Shown here piece after piece: positions 44,920 to 52,586 of a stretch of 64,000 bases of DNA. The position numbers were made by a program, and so were the translations under genes. The stretch comes from DUQW01 sp050953825 (GTDB lineage Bacteria; Bacillota_I; Bacilli_A; Acholeplasmatales; Acholeplasmataceae), in assembly GCA_050953825.1 (NCBI GenBank), contig JBMNNF010000010.1:248001-312000 (forward strand). Direction: 5' to 3'. Position 1 is the stretch's first letter. Each line of letters begins with the position of its first letter. The notes under the pieces were generated by a model. That model saw nothing but the letters and a program-made list of their open reading frames with translations. It did no database searches and was not told the DNA's origin.

Positions 44920-46626
44920 TTAAAATAATTTTTTTATCTCTTCGTTATTTTTAGTAAATTGGTTTAATTTTATACCATAATATTGACTAATTAACGTTAA
45001 ATTTTCATCGATATAAAGTAATAAATATTTGTTGTTGGAGATTTTTACAGCTTGATATTTTCTTAAAGAGTCGACTAGTGATGTTAGTGATATTTTCTTT
45101 TTTAATTTTTTAACTTCAATTACTCTTAATAAAAATAATGTTACCATACAAATTAAAAAGTGTCCTCTAATTGATTCCATTTTAGAGTGATATACGGGTC
45201 TTGTCTCTAAGGTTGTTTTTAAGACTCTGAAAGAATCTTCAATTTGCCATAAAGCTTTGTAGGCATCTACCACTTCAAGTGGTGGTGCCTTTATTTCACT
45301 TGTTACGAATAAGTTAAATCCATCTAGTTCACTATCAATATCTACTTTTTCATAGTCAATAAACCGTTCGGTATCAACTTTTAACTCTTGGCCATCTTTA
45401 TCATATGATATCTCTTTTATAAATTTAGAAGTATGACCAAATAATTCTCTTTTATATCCGGAAGGAGTCTCTACCTTCTTTTCTAATTTTGTTAGGGCGA
45501 CATCTCGCTCATATTTAGTCTTTTGAGCGTAGTCTCTTGACCAATAAGCTATCTGAAGTTGTGGGATTTCAACTTTTACTTTTTTACCGTCTTTATTAGT
45601 GACTGTTAGAGTATCAAAATAGTCGACTCTAGATTTATATTTAGCCATTAAGTTTCCTTCTTTATCCAATATTTCTTCATATCCTTTAGGGTCAATAATC
45701 CAATCTTTTATTTCCTTTTTCGCTCCACGAACGGTTTCTGAGAAAATATAACCATCTCCATCTAAATAAGTTTTAGCTATGTTTTCACTTGAGTTTAAAC
45801 CTTTATCTGCTATTCTAATTACTTTACCTTTAATGTTGTGCTTTTCTTTCATTTGGCCAATTACTTCATTATAGAAAGGATATTCTGATTCGTTTCCTGG
45901 ATATATTTTATAATCAATTGGAATTTTATCTTCATCTAATAATAAAGCTAGTCCAATGATCGGTGAATTAGTATTTGACTTGCATGGTCCTTTTTGCATA
46001 TAATCATGTGGCTTATCTATTTCAAAGAAGAAGTTTGTACAGTCAAAATACACTTTCTTTGTATTGGTCCTATATCTTTTACCATACTCACTTCTTATGT
46101 ATTCAAAGATGGCTGTATCGGCATTATTACTCCCCAATGCTTCAATCGCGTCATACATTTGAGCTTTAGAAAAATCATAATTGTGATAAAGTGAATTATA
46201 CATCGATTCATACGATTCAAGTTTAGAATTAGGATTTAATGCACGCGAATATACTAATAATTCAAAAACGTTAGATAAAGAATATCTAGCGTTTTTCCTA
46301 GACATATAAATGGTTGCGTCAACCAATTCTTTAAGTTGTAACTCATTATATAACCTTTTTAAAGGAAAATATCCAAGATGAATTAATTTCTTTTTATCTG
46401 TAGGTATCGGATCTAAAACTGAATTTTTCCTTCTTTCATTTTCCTCTTTAATCCAATTTTGAAAATATCCAATTGGATCAACATATTCTTTTTCTAAATT
46501 ATCTAGATATCCTAAAGATTTAAATGTTTTTTGTCTAACATTTTTAATTTTCGGATCATAAACAGAGTCAACAATTGATAAATATACCCTTCCATATTGA
46601 GGGGTCTTTTTTAGATATAAAGCCAT
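44920..46626 (-). CDS. IS1634-family transposase
   Basis: A 568-residue DDE transposase. Candidate catalytic acids are D195 (VYFDCTNFFFEI), D274 (RIADKGLNSS) and the Glu in LWQIEDSFRVLKTTLETRP (near 470). The YREK-like region typical of IS4 relatives is the block after LWQIEDSF. The length fits the family (about 530-570). AGAGGTGG precedes the ATG, and a promoter lies just inside the right end. No frameshift or stop is seen, so it may be active. Confidence 0.92.
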   Translation of the reverse strand: MALYLKKTPQYGRVYLSIVDSVYDPKIKNVRQKTFKSLGYLDNLEKEYVDPIGYFQNWIKEENERRKNSVLDPIPTDKKKLIHLGYFPLKRLYNELQLKELVDATIYMSRKNARYSLSNVFELLVYSRALNPNSKLESYESMYNSLYHNYDFSKAQMYDAIEALGSNNADTAIFEYIRSEYGKRYRTNTKKVYFDCTNFFFEIDKPHDYMQKGPCKSNTNSPIIGLALLLDEDKIPIDYKIYPGNESEYPFYNEVIGQMKEKHNIKGKVIRIADKGLNSSENIAKTYLDGDGYIFSETVRGAKKEIKDWIIDPKGYEEILDKEGNLMAKYKSRVDYFDTLTVTNKDGKKVKVEIPQLQIAYWSRDYAQKTKYERDVALTKLEKKVETPSGYKRELFGHTSKFIKEISYDKDGQELKVDTERFIDYEKVDIDSELDGFNLFVTSEIKAPPLEVVDAYKALWQIEDSFRVLKTTLETRPVYHSKMESIRGHFLICMVTLFLLRVIEVKKLKKKISLTSLVDSLRKYQAVKISNNKYLLLYIDENLTLISQYYGIKLNQFTKNNEEIKKLF

Positions 46627-46665
46627 CTTTCCACCTCTTTGTTATCAAATTACTTCTATATTTAT

Positions 46666-46694
46666 ATTATATCATAATTCGCAATAATACGCAA
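46666..46694 (-). promoter_or_regulatory. Promoter of the IS1634-like transposase
   Basis: On the minus strand TTGCGT (46694-46689), a 17-bp spacer and TATAAT (46671-46666), about 40 bases before the transposase ATG. Confidence 0.7.
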
Positions 46695-46814
46695 GGGAAA
46701 TGATAAAAATAAAATTTTACATTTGACAAATAAAAAAGGCTTTATAAAGCCCCAAAGTAGAAATTAGAATAAAATTAATTAAAAAATATTTCTTGCGTAT
46801 TTACAAAAGACGGG

Positions 46815-46895
46815 AAATTTAATTTGAATAAAAAAACAAAATAACCTTGACAAATATATATATATATATTATTATAAGGGTGAAATAATAACATA
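46815..46895 (+). repeat. 81-bp direct repeat, right copy with promoter for the lipoprotein gene
   Basis: Identical to 44747-44827. Its promoter (TTGACA at 46847, TATTAT at 46870) is 66 bases upstream of the lipoprotein ATG at 46942, so the right copy probably drives that gene. The 316-base stretch between the transposase and the lipoprotein gene therefore holds the transposase promoter, the right IS end and this repeat. Confidence 0.9.
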
Positions 46896-46941
46896 TGTAA
46901 ATACATAATATTCATAATTTTGAAGTAAGGAGTAGATATAT

Positions 46942-47388
46942 ATGTTAAGAAAAGTAATGGGAATTTTATTACTAATGGTTTCGGCTATATTTATTACAAG
47001 TTGTAATAAGATAAATGCAGAGGATAATGATGAAGAATTGATAGTTTCTTATGAATTGGATCCTGAATTAGAAGCGAGAATAAATGCCGAACATTTAGAA
47101 CAATGTGGATGGAAACTGATAAATAAAAATACTACAATTTTTTATGGATTATACAATGGAGCAGCTGTGTTCTTTTTACCTGGTGATGCTGATTGGATAG
47201 AAACACACACAATCTCCTGTGTGGAATTTAAGTATCGTAATAGTTGGATGATGAAAGTTTACAAAGATGGTGTGTTTTATGATATGGTAAAAGATATAGA
47301 TGCCATCTTTAAAAATAAAGTTTTAAACCAACGCCATATTGAATTAATTGGAGAAAAACATCGTAGTACTCATGGTATAACTGACTAG
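46942..47388 (+). CDS. Predicted lipoprotein of unknown function, 148 aa
   Basis: The N-terminus MLRKVMGILLLMVSAIF is followed by ITSCN, a good lipobox, so it should be lipid-anchored outside the membrane after LspA cleavage. The mature part is about 127 residues, mixed polar with several Trp and Tyr and two later cysteines (EQCGW, ISCVE) that could form a disulfide. I do not recognise the family. AAGGAG precedes the ATG. The gene is monocistronic, next to the IS1634-like element and possible IS debris, so it may be accessory. Confidence 0.75.
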   Translation: MLRKVMGILLLMVSAIFITSCNKINAEDNDEELIVSYELDPELEARINAEHLEQCGWKLINKNTTIFYGLYNGAAVFFLPGDADWIETHTISCVEFKYRNSWMMKVYKDGVFYDMVKDIDAIFKNKVLNQRHIELIGEKHRSTHGITD

Positions 47389-47428
47389 CGTATAACAATG
47401 ATAATTTTTAAAAAAGTCTTTAAATAAC

Positions 47429-47446
47429 ATGATACCTCCAAAGTAG
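47429..47446 (+). repeat. 18-base sequence shared with 7730-7747
   Basis: ATGATACCTCCAAAGTAG occurs here and, identically, in the terminator loop between plsC and the phosphatase gene at 7730-7747. Here it continues as ACACATGAAATAAAC. It resembles the outer end of some IS3-type elements, so both may be leftovers of an excised or decayed element; this is inference. Confidence 0.6.
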
Positions 47447-47504
47447 ACACATGAAATAAACAAAAAAGTTTAGATTCATGTAAAACCTATGGTTATCCAA
47501 TTTG

Positions 47505-47530
47505 AAAGGCGCGAAAATCGCGCCTTTTTA
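47505..47530 (+). terminator. Terminator between the lipoprotein gene and truB
   Basis: AAAGGCGCGA (47505-47514) and TCGCGCCTTT (47518-47527) form a perfect 10-bp stem with a T tail. Confidence 0.85.
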
Positions 47531-47583
47531 TTTTATTATTAAATTTATTATTATTTTATAGTATAATAATAAAGGTGTTAGAA

Positions 47584-48426
47584 ATGAATGGAATTTTATT
47601 AATTGATAAACCATCTGGAATTACTTCATATGATGCAATTAGACAATTAAAGAAGAAAATAAAAGGTGTTAAAATTGGTCATGCTGGAACCCTAGATCCA
47701 TTAGCGAGTGGTTTACTCATCGTTTTATTAGGAAGCGCCACTAAACTATTTAATCTTTTAATTAATGATAGGAAAAAGTATAGTGGCACAATTATCTTTG
47801 GTCATTTATATGATTCATATGATATTGATGGCAAGATTATTAACACTAAAAAGCCACAAATTACTGAAGACGAAGTGATTCAAGGTTTTAATCACTTTCA
47901 TAATTATACTTATATGCAAACGCCACCGATATATTCAGCATTAAAAGTTGATGGCAAAAAAGCCTATGAATATGCTAGAGAAGGTGAAGAAGTAGATTTA
48001 GCACCTAGAGAAGTAACTATTCATAATTTTACCAAGACTAGCAAATATAATAACTATGAAGTTAGTTTTGAAACAATAGTTTCGAAACGAACCTATATTA
48101 GAAGTTTAGCCTATGATTTAGGCAATTATTTAGGTGAGTTTGCCGCCCTAAAGGTGCTAAGAAGAGAAGAAATAGGACCATTTAAAGTTGTTGATGCAAC
48201 GTCTATTGATGATTTTAAACTTATTTCAATCAATGAATATTTTAAAAATTATGAGAGCTATCAATTTGATCAATATACTACTAAACTAGTAAGAAATGGT
48301 GTTTGGCTAGATAATAGACAAACTGACACTAAAAATGAATTTATTATCTTAGATGAAAATGATGATGTATTGGCATTATATGAACCAGTAGGTGACGGCA
48401 GATATCGTCCCAAAATTATGTTTTAG
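47584..48426 (+). CDS. truB: tRNA pseudouridine-55 synthase
   Basis: TruB modifies U55 of tRNAs. It starts MNGILLIDKPSGITSYD, has the catalytic Asp in HAGTLDPLASGLLIV, and the blocks PPIYSALKVDGKKAYEYAREG and SKRTYIRSLAYDLG. At 280 residues it is standard. The ATG at 47584 has AAAGG upstream; a GTG at 47575 in the same frame overlaps that site. It is followed by ribF, a conserved order. Confidence 0.95.
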   Translation: MNGILLIDKPSGITSYDAIRQLKKKIKGVKIGHAGTLDPLASGLLIVLLGSATKLFNLLINDRKKYSGTIIFGHLYDSYDIDGKIINTKKPQITEDEVIQGFNHFHNYTYMQTPPIYSALKVDGKKAYEYAREGEEVDLAPREVTIHNFTKTSKYNNYEVSFETIVSKRTYIRSLAYDLGNYLGEFAALKVLRREEIGPFKVVDATSIDDFKLISINEYFKNYESYQFDQYTTKLVRNGVWLDNRQTDTKNEFIILDENDDVLALYEPVGDGRYRPKIMF

Positions 48427-48434
48427 GAGTTAAT

Positions 48435-49334
48435 ATGAAAGTTATTAAGGGAAAATATCAAAATATTAAAAATGATTTACCATTAGCTTTGGCCATTGGT
48501 AATTTTGATGGTGTTCATTTAGGCCATCAAGAACTCATCAAGCAACTTTTAACATATGATGATAGTTACCAAAAGGCGGTGATGAGTTTTGCACCTCATA
48601 CAATGCAATTTTTTACCCATAATCAATTTCAAACGATTCATACAGTAGAAGATAAAATCAATCAACTGAAAAAATATCCACTTGACCAAATCTATTTGGT
48701 TGAGTTTAATTTAGAATTTTCTAGTCTAGAAGTTCAAGACATGATAAACTTTTTAAAAAGCATCAACGCGAAAAAGATCGTGGTTGGAACTGACTTTAGA
48801 TTTGGTAAAAAAGGCTTAGGTAAGCCTAAAGATTTGGCTAGTGATTTTGATCTATATATAGTTAATGATATATATTATGAAGATACTTTAGTCTCATCAA
48901 CCTTAATTAAGGACTATATTACTAATGGCAATTTAGAATTAGCAAGAAAGTTATTAAACCATGAATATATAATCTCAACGATTGTGATATCAGGGAATCA
49001 AATCGGTAGAAAAATTGGATTTCCTACCGCTAATTTAGATTATGATAATGTCTTACTTCCACCAAATGGTGTTTATTTTGTCAAAGTATACCACGATAAT
49101 AATAGTTATTTGGGCATGGCTAATATTGGATATAATCCGACAATTAATTATAGTAAAGAGAAAAAAATGGAAGTGCATATTTTAGATTTTGACAAAACTA
49201 TCTATGGTGAAACTATCAAAATAGAGTTGATTGAATGGTTAAGACCAGAGAAGAAATTTAGTTCAAAAGAAGAACTAATTCATCAATTATCAAAAGATAA
49301 AAAAGACATACTTAAATTATCAAAAATGTATTAA
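48435..49334 (+). CDS. ribF: Bifunctional riboflavin kinase/FAD synthetase
   Basis: RibF makes FMN and FAD from riboflavin. The N-terminal adenylyltransferase domain has AIGNFDGVHLGHQELI (HxGH type) and VVGTDFRFGKKGLG. The C-terminal kinase domain has GRKIGFPTANLDY and PPNGVYFVKV. At 299 residues it is near the usual 310. Its FMN product would be needed if the lipoprotein at 60429 carries flavin. It is translated nine bases after truB. Confidence 0.95.
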   Translation: MKVIKGKYQNIKNDLPLALAIGNFDGVHLGHQELIKQLLTYDDSYQKAVMSFAPHTMQFFTHNQFQTIHTVEDKINQLKKYPLDQIYLVEFNLEFSSLEVQDMINFLKSINAKKIVVGTDFRFGKKGLGKPKDLASDFDLYIVNDIYYEDTLVSSTLIKDYITNGNLELARKLLNHEYIISTIVISGNQIGRKIGFPTANLDYDNVLLPPNGVYFVKVYHDNNSYLGMANIGYNPTINYSKEKKMEVHILDFDKTIYGETIKIELIEWLRPEKKFSSKEELIHQLSKDKKDILKLSKMY

Positions 49335-49367
49335 ATATGTTAAAATATACATGGGAGTGTGATATTG

Positions 49368-49691
49368 ATGAAAATGATTATCGCAATTGTATCAAATGAT
49401 GATGCTAATCGTGTTCAAAAAGCGTTGGTAGAAGAAAAATTATTTGCAACTAGATTGGCAACAACTGGTGGCTTTTTAAGAGCTAGAAACTCAACATTTT
49501 TAATTGGGGTAAATGATGAGAGAGTTCCACAAGTTTTAGATATTATTGAAGCACACAGTAAAAAGAGAACTAAAATGGTTCCAAATACGATCATTAATGA
49601 ATTTGGAACTTATAGTGCATTACCAATTGAAGTGGAAATTGGTGGAGCTACCGTCTTCGTTTTAGACGTTGACCAATTTATTAAGATTTAA
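49368..49691 (+). CDS. darA: Cyclic di-AMP receptor DarA (PII-like)
   Basis: This 107-residue protein starts MKMIIAIVSNDDANRVQKAL, with LATTGGFLRARNSTFLIG, the c-di-AMP-binding loop pattern of DarA/PstA (YaaQ). PII-like trimers of this family bind c-di-AMP, implying the second messenger is used by this organism. The ATG at 49368 has GGGAGTG upstream. In Bacillus it lies elsewhere; here it follows ribF. Confidence 0.93.
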   Translation: MKMIIAIVSNDDANRVQKALVEEKLFATRLATTGGFLRARNSTFLIGVNDERVPQVLDIIEAHSKKRTKMVPNTIINEFGTYSALPIEVEIGGATVFVLDVDQFIKI

Positions 49692-49696
49692 ATCAA

Positions 49697-49724
49697 TTGC
49701 ATATTATTTTAAATATGCTATAAT
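49697..49724 (+). promoter_or_regulatory. Promoter of rpsO
   Basis: TTGCAT (49697-49702), 16-bp spacer, TATAAT (49719-49724) with a TG one base before it (extended -10). The transcript would have a leader of about 60 bases. Confidence 0.75.
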
Positions 49725-49740
49725 TTTAAAGGACGTTAAC

Positions 49741-49767
49741 GAGGATAATGGATGCCGCCTTATCTTC
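49741..49767 (+). promoter_or_regulatory. Hairpin in the rpsO leader, possible S15 autoregulatory site
   Basis: GAGGATAA (49741-49748) pairs with TTATCTTC (49760-49767, one G-U) around an 11-base loop GGATGCCGCC-type sequence. S15 represses its own mRNA in several bacteria by binding such leader structures; this example is inferred from position and pairing only. Confidence 0.45.
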
Positions 49768-49793
49768 AGTTAAACGAGAAAGGAAGAAAGAGA

Positions 49794-50063
49794 ATGGCAC
49801 TAACAAAAGAATTGAAAGCTCAAATCATTAAAGAGTATCAATTAGATGAAAAAGACACTGGGTCAGTTGAAGTACAAGTAGCATTATTAACTCATGAAAT
49901 TAATGAGTTAAATGCTCACCTACAAGTACATCCAAAAGATTTCCATTCAAAACGAGGTCTATTCATGAAAATTGGTCATCGTAGAAGCTTACTTGGCTAT
50001 TTACGCGATAATGATGTTGAAAGATATCAAGCATTAATTCAAAAATTAGGATTAAGAAGATAA
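49794..50063 (+). CDS. rpsO: Ribosomal protein S15
   Basis: S15 binds 16S rRNA in the small-subunit platform. The 89-residue protein has the usual start MALTKELKAQIIKEY, the DTGSVEVQVALLTHEI block, HLQVHPKDFHSKRGL and RRSLLGYLRDND. The true ATG at 49794 is preceded by AAAGGAAG; a longer in-frame start at 49752 would add 14 residues not found in S15. A terminator follows. rpsO and pnp are often neighbours; here transposable elements lie between them (50.1-53.8 kb). Confidence 0.97.
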   Translation: MALTKELKAQIIKEYQLDEKDTGSVEVQVALLTHEINELNAHLQVHPKDFHSKRGLFMKIGHRRSLLGYLRDNDVERYQALIQKLGLRR

Positions 50064-50083
50064 AAAGGACTCGGTCCTTTTTT
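50063..50083 (+). terminator. Terminator after rpsO
   Basis: AAAAGGAC (50063-50070), loop TCG, GTCCTTTT (50074-50081) and further T. Confidence 0.85.
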
Positions 50084-50116
50084 CTTTGAATAGTAAATTG
50101 TAATTTAATTTCAAAA

Positions 50117-50142
50117 AAACAAAAAGCACGAATTACGTGCTT
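50117..50142 (-). terminator. Terminator for the IS91-like gene pair
   Basis: AAGCACG (50124-50130) and CGTGCTT (50136-50142) form a stem; on the minus strand it is followed by a long T run. Confidence 0.75.
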
Positions 50143-50171
50143 AAAAAGCTATAAAAATAGCTAAGATTATA

Positions 50172-50492
50172 TTATTCGTCTAATAATTTATCACAAATAT
50201 CTTTAGGAACAAGGTGTCTTAGGTTACAAACAGGACACCAATCAATTGGAAACGGAAGACTAAACTCTTCCATATCCATAGCGTAATTGCCGAATTGAGT
50301 TTGAAACTCAAATCCGCAATTAAGACACTTCATATCTACATAAGTATTTAAATCAGGTGCACTTTTAAAGATTTCCCAAGAAACAGGCTCATATTTAATT
50401 CTTTTACAGGTGCGTAAATATTCTTGATATTGAGCTCTTAACTCTTCGCGATTTTTCTCAATTTTAATAACATTAAATAAACGTTTAGCCAT
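50172..50492 (-). CDS. Zinc-ribbon protein coupled to the IS91-like transposase, 106 aa
   Basis: The protein starts MAKRLFNVIKIEKNREEL, with a charged helical first half and two Cys pairs, CLNCG (about residue 57) and CPVC (about 88), typical of a zinc ribbon. The ATG at 50492 lies inside the end of the transposase gene (8-bp overlap), with AAAGAGGAA as ribosome binding site, so the two are translated together. I do not recognise the family; the coupling suggests a helper of the element or a passenger gene. Confidence 0.7.
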   Translation of the reverse strand: MAKRLFNVIKIEKNREELRAQYQEYLRTCKRIKYEPVSWEIFKSAPDLNTYVDMKCLNCGFEFQTQFGNYAMDMEEFSLPFPIDWCPVCNLRHLVPKDICDKLLDE

Positions 50493-51798
50493 AATCAATA
50501 TTCCTCTTTTCATTTTTATATGTAGGTAGATATGAATATTCTAGATTAAGAATCATCTTATGCCCACATTGGCATAAAATAGGATCATATTTAAAACATC
50601 TCATAATCATTTTATGCCAAGTGAGATTAGATTTCAATTTATTATGTTGAAAGTAATTAATTTTTTTAGTTAACTTTTTAGTTCTATTAGTACGATTTGA
50701 GTAGAAACCGTAGTATCTAATTTGATGAAAACTTTCATCAAGAATATGTCTAATTAATCTTTTAATAAGATTATGAGGGTGTTCTTTGATAATTTCTGGG
50801 GTTCCATCACCTTCATGAGGAGTATATTTCCAAATGATTTCATTAGTTTCACTATCAAGAGACAGTAAATTAGATTCAGCTATAGGAGGGTGAGAAGCAT
50901 ATCTGGCTAAATATTTAGCCGTCTCATCAGTAGAATCAAACTTTTCTTCCTCTTTAATTTTAGGCCCATAAGAATAAAAACCTTCTTCATATTTTTTAGA
51001 TATGAAGTTACGAAGCTTTTGAAAGTCATTATATAAAGATTTATCACCAAAATCTTTTAAACATTTACTCATATTATTAATAAAACAATACATAAAGGAT
51101 TTTCTTAATCTTTCGAAAGGAAAGAAAAACAACCTTTTCATATTACCATGTTTATCAACAGTAGCTTCAGCGATTAAGATGTGTAGATGGGGATGACAAT
51201 TAAGACTTCTACCAGATGTATGCAAAAACGCAGCAAACCCTAATTTTCTATCAAGTTTTTTATCTAAACTTGATTTAGTAATAGTAAGATGAAGAGCTTC
51301 ATTAACACTTTGAAATAAAACATGAAATAACTTTCTACATTTCCAAAAGAAAGGTCTTAAGTCATAGGGAACTGAAAAGACAAAGTGTCTGTGATGGACA
51401 TCTAACAATTTAGATTTAATAGCGAGTGCCCGTTCATCACGATATCTATGCCCACAAGAAGGACAAAACCTAGAATTACAAGATAATCCAGTTAAATGAA
51501 AATTATCACAATTAGGGCATTCATAAAACAGATATCCTTTAGTTAAATCTCTACAACCAATCATAGCTTCAACATTTTTGATAATAGAAGGTCTTAACTT
51601 ATCACCATATTTGAGTTTAAAAGAAGGCCAATACTCCTTAAAAAGATCTTGGATTCTAACATGTTTACTAGTTAGAGAACGAATATATTTTAGATTAACT
51701 AATTTAGTAAACTCATTATTATAAACGTTAGCTCCGGCAAGGCGAGCAACGTGTAAGGCATCTTTATAATGATATTTGATATAGTTACTAATATTCAT
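50485..51798 (-). CDS. IS91-family (HUH/Y2-like) transposase
   Basis: At 437 residues this has an N-terminal zinc-binding domain (CPNCDNFHLTGLSC, CPSCGHRYRDE at 94-120) followed by the HUH catalytic domain. The His pair is in CHPHLHILIA (202-206). Candidate tyrosines lie in the TAKYLARYASHPPIAES block (near 290) and the IRYYGFYSNRTNR block. Such enzymes move by single-stranded, rolling-circle-like transposition and leave no target duplication, so exact element ends cannot be read; they probably lie within about 50.1-51.9 kb. The frame is intact. Confidence 0.9.
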   Translation of the reverse strand: MNISNYIKYHYKDALHVARLAGANVYNNEFTKLVNLKYIRSLTSKHVRIQDLFKEYWPSFKLKYGDKLRPSIIKNVEAMIGCRDLTKGYLFYECPNCDNFHLTGLSCNSRFCPSCGHRYRDERALAIKSKLLDVHHRHFVFSVPYDLRPFFWKCRKLFHVLFQSVNEALHLTITKSSLDKKLDRKLGFAAFLHTSGRSLNCHPHLHILIAEATVDKHGNMKRLFFFPFERLRKSFMYCFINNMSKCLKDFGDKSLYNDFQKLRNFISKKYEEGFYSYGPKIKEEEKFDSTDETAKYLARYASHPPIAESNLLSLDSETNEIIWKYTPHEGDGTPEIIKEHPHNLIKRLIRHILDESFHQIRYYGFYSNRTNRTKKLTKKINYFQHNKLKSNLTWHKMIMRCFKYDPILCQCGHKMILNLEYSYLPTYKNEKRNIDYG

Positions 51799-51825
51799 AC
51801 TTTCATTATAGGATATAAGAAGAAA

Positions 51826-51875
51826 AAAGAAAAGGCGATTTTACAAATCGCCCCAAGTGGAATTTATTCCGCTTT
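51826..51875 (-). terminator. Terminator and second hairpin upstream of the IS91-like transposase
   Basis: On the minus strand a GGCGATTT stem (51834-51852 overall) is followed by a long T-rich run, a good terminator aimed toward the transposase gene. A second hairpin, AAGTGGAA with TTCCGCTT (51855-51875), sits beside it. They may insulate the element or be subterminal end structures. Confidence 0.65.
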
Positions 51876-51887
51876 TAGTTTTGTATA

Positions 51888-51916
51888 TTGACATTTTGGA
51901 AAGATGATACTAAAAT
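51888..51916 (+). promoter_or_regulatory. Promoter of the small membrane protein gene
   Basis: TTGACA (51888-51893), 17-bp spacer, TAAAAT (51911-51916), 31 bases before the ATG at 51947, which has GTAGGAG upstream. Confidence 0.7.
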
Positions 51917-51946
51917 ATAGACATCAATTAGTTGTAGGAGAAAACA

Positions 51947-52273
51947 ATGGAAGTAGTCGAAAATAAGAAAAAGAATCCTTATTTCTATCTTTATATGGGA
52001 TTTGCCCATTATTCATTAATTTATAGTTTGGTAACGGCCATTATGTTATTAGTCATCAGTGATGGATTAAGATGGGGCCATCCAGCGATGTTATTACTTG
52101 GTTTAGTGACGCTTTTTTTACTGATTGTCTCATTTATATTTTTAATTATTTATTTTGTAAAAAGCAAAGAAGAGATTTATCAAAAGCGCCACAAAACGGT
52201 CATTACCTTTTTAATTTTAAAACTTATTCCCAATCTTTTAGTCTTTATTTTTATTCTAATTATCGCTATCTAA
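51947..52273 (+). CDS. Small membrane protein of unknown function, 108 aa
   Basis: Three hydrophobic helices (about 14-37, 47-71 and 84-107) are separated by a basic loop (KSKEEIYQKRHK), with a charged N-terminus (MEVVENKKKN). No family is recognised. It has its own promoter and a terminator after it, and lies between two transposable elements. Confidence 0.75.
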   Translation: MEVVENKKKNPYFYLYMGFAHYSLIYSLVTAIMLLVISDGLRWGHPAMLLLGLVTLFLLIVSFIFLIIYFVKSKEEIYQKRHKTVITFLILKLIPNLLVFIFILIIAI

Positions 52274-52342
52274 AATTAGAACTAGTTTATTGTTGATTAA
52301 ATAATTCTAATAATTTTGTTGATTTAGTCGCGAAACTACTGT

Positions 52343-52368
52343 AAAGGACCTTAGTATAGGTCTTTTTT
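52343..52368 (+). terminator. Terminator after the small membrane protein gene
   Basis: AAAGGACC (52343-52350) pairs with GGTCTTTT (52359-52366, one G-U), then more T. Confidence 0.7.
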
Positions 52369-52389
52369 CACCTTTTGGTGAATTGAAAA

Positions 52390-52576
52390 AGTAATTGCCC
52401 TGTTATCGAAATTGCACTTTTTGACATAGTAATTGCTTCATAAAAAGAAGGGAAAAGTAAAATTCAAATAATCCTCTTGTATTTAGTATTAAAACTTGAT
52501 AAATTATTGGTGAGAAATGAATAATATTTGGGCATGTTAAAAACGGAGTAATTGCCTCTTGAAAAAGTAATTGCCC
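52390..52576 (+). repeat. Cluster of AGTAATTGCCC direct repeats
   Basis: Four same-direction copies of AGTAATTGC(CC) start at 52390, 52428, 52547 and 52566, and a fifth at 53929 beyond the IS30 copy. Spacing is irregular (38, 119, 19). Multiple short end repeats are known in IS21-type elements, so this could be the remnant of such an element into which IS30 inserted. This, the terminator above and the IS30 end are all I see in the 342-base gap at 52273-52615. Confidence 0.6.
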
Positions 52577-52586
52577 TATTTAGTTT

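Larger units (their letters stand above)
44828..46814 (-). mobile_element. IS1634-like insertion sequence (IS1634 family)
   Basis: The element is 1987 bp between two 81-bp direct repeats. The left end begins CCTGACTTTTGTAAATA; the right end, read inward, begins CCCGTCTTTTGTAAATA, so the terminal repeats match at 15 of 17 positions. One intact transposase gene fills most of it on the minus strand. The transposase is uninterrupted and the duplications are identical, so insertion is probably recent. Confidence 0.88.

Noticed and set aside
52390..52576. CRISPR-like array of AGTAATTGCCC units.
   Set aside because: Units are only 9-12 bases, spacing is irregular (38, 119, 19) and no cas genes are present.
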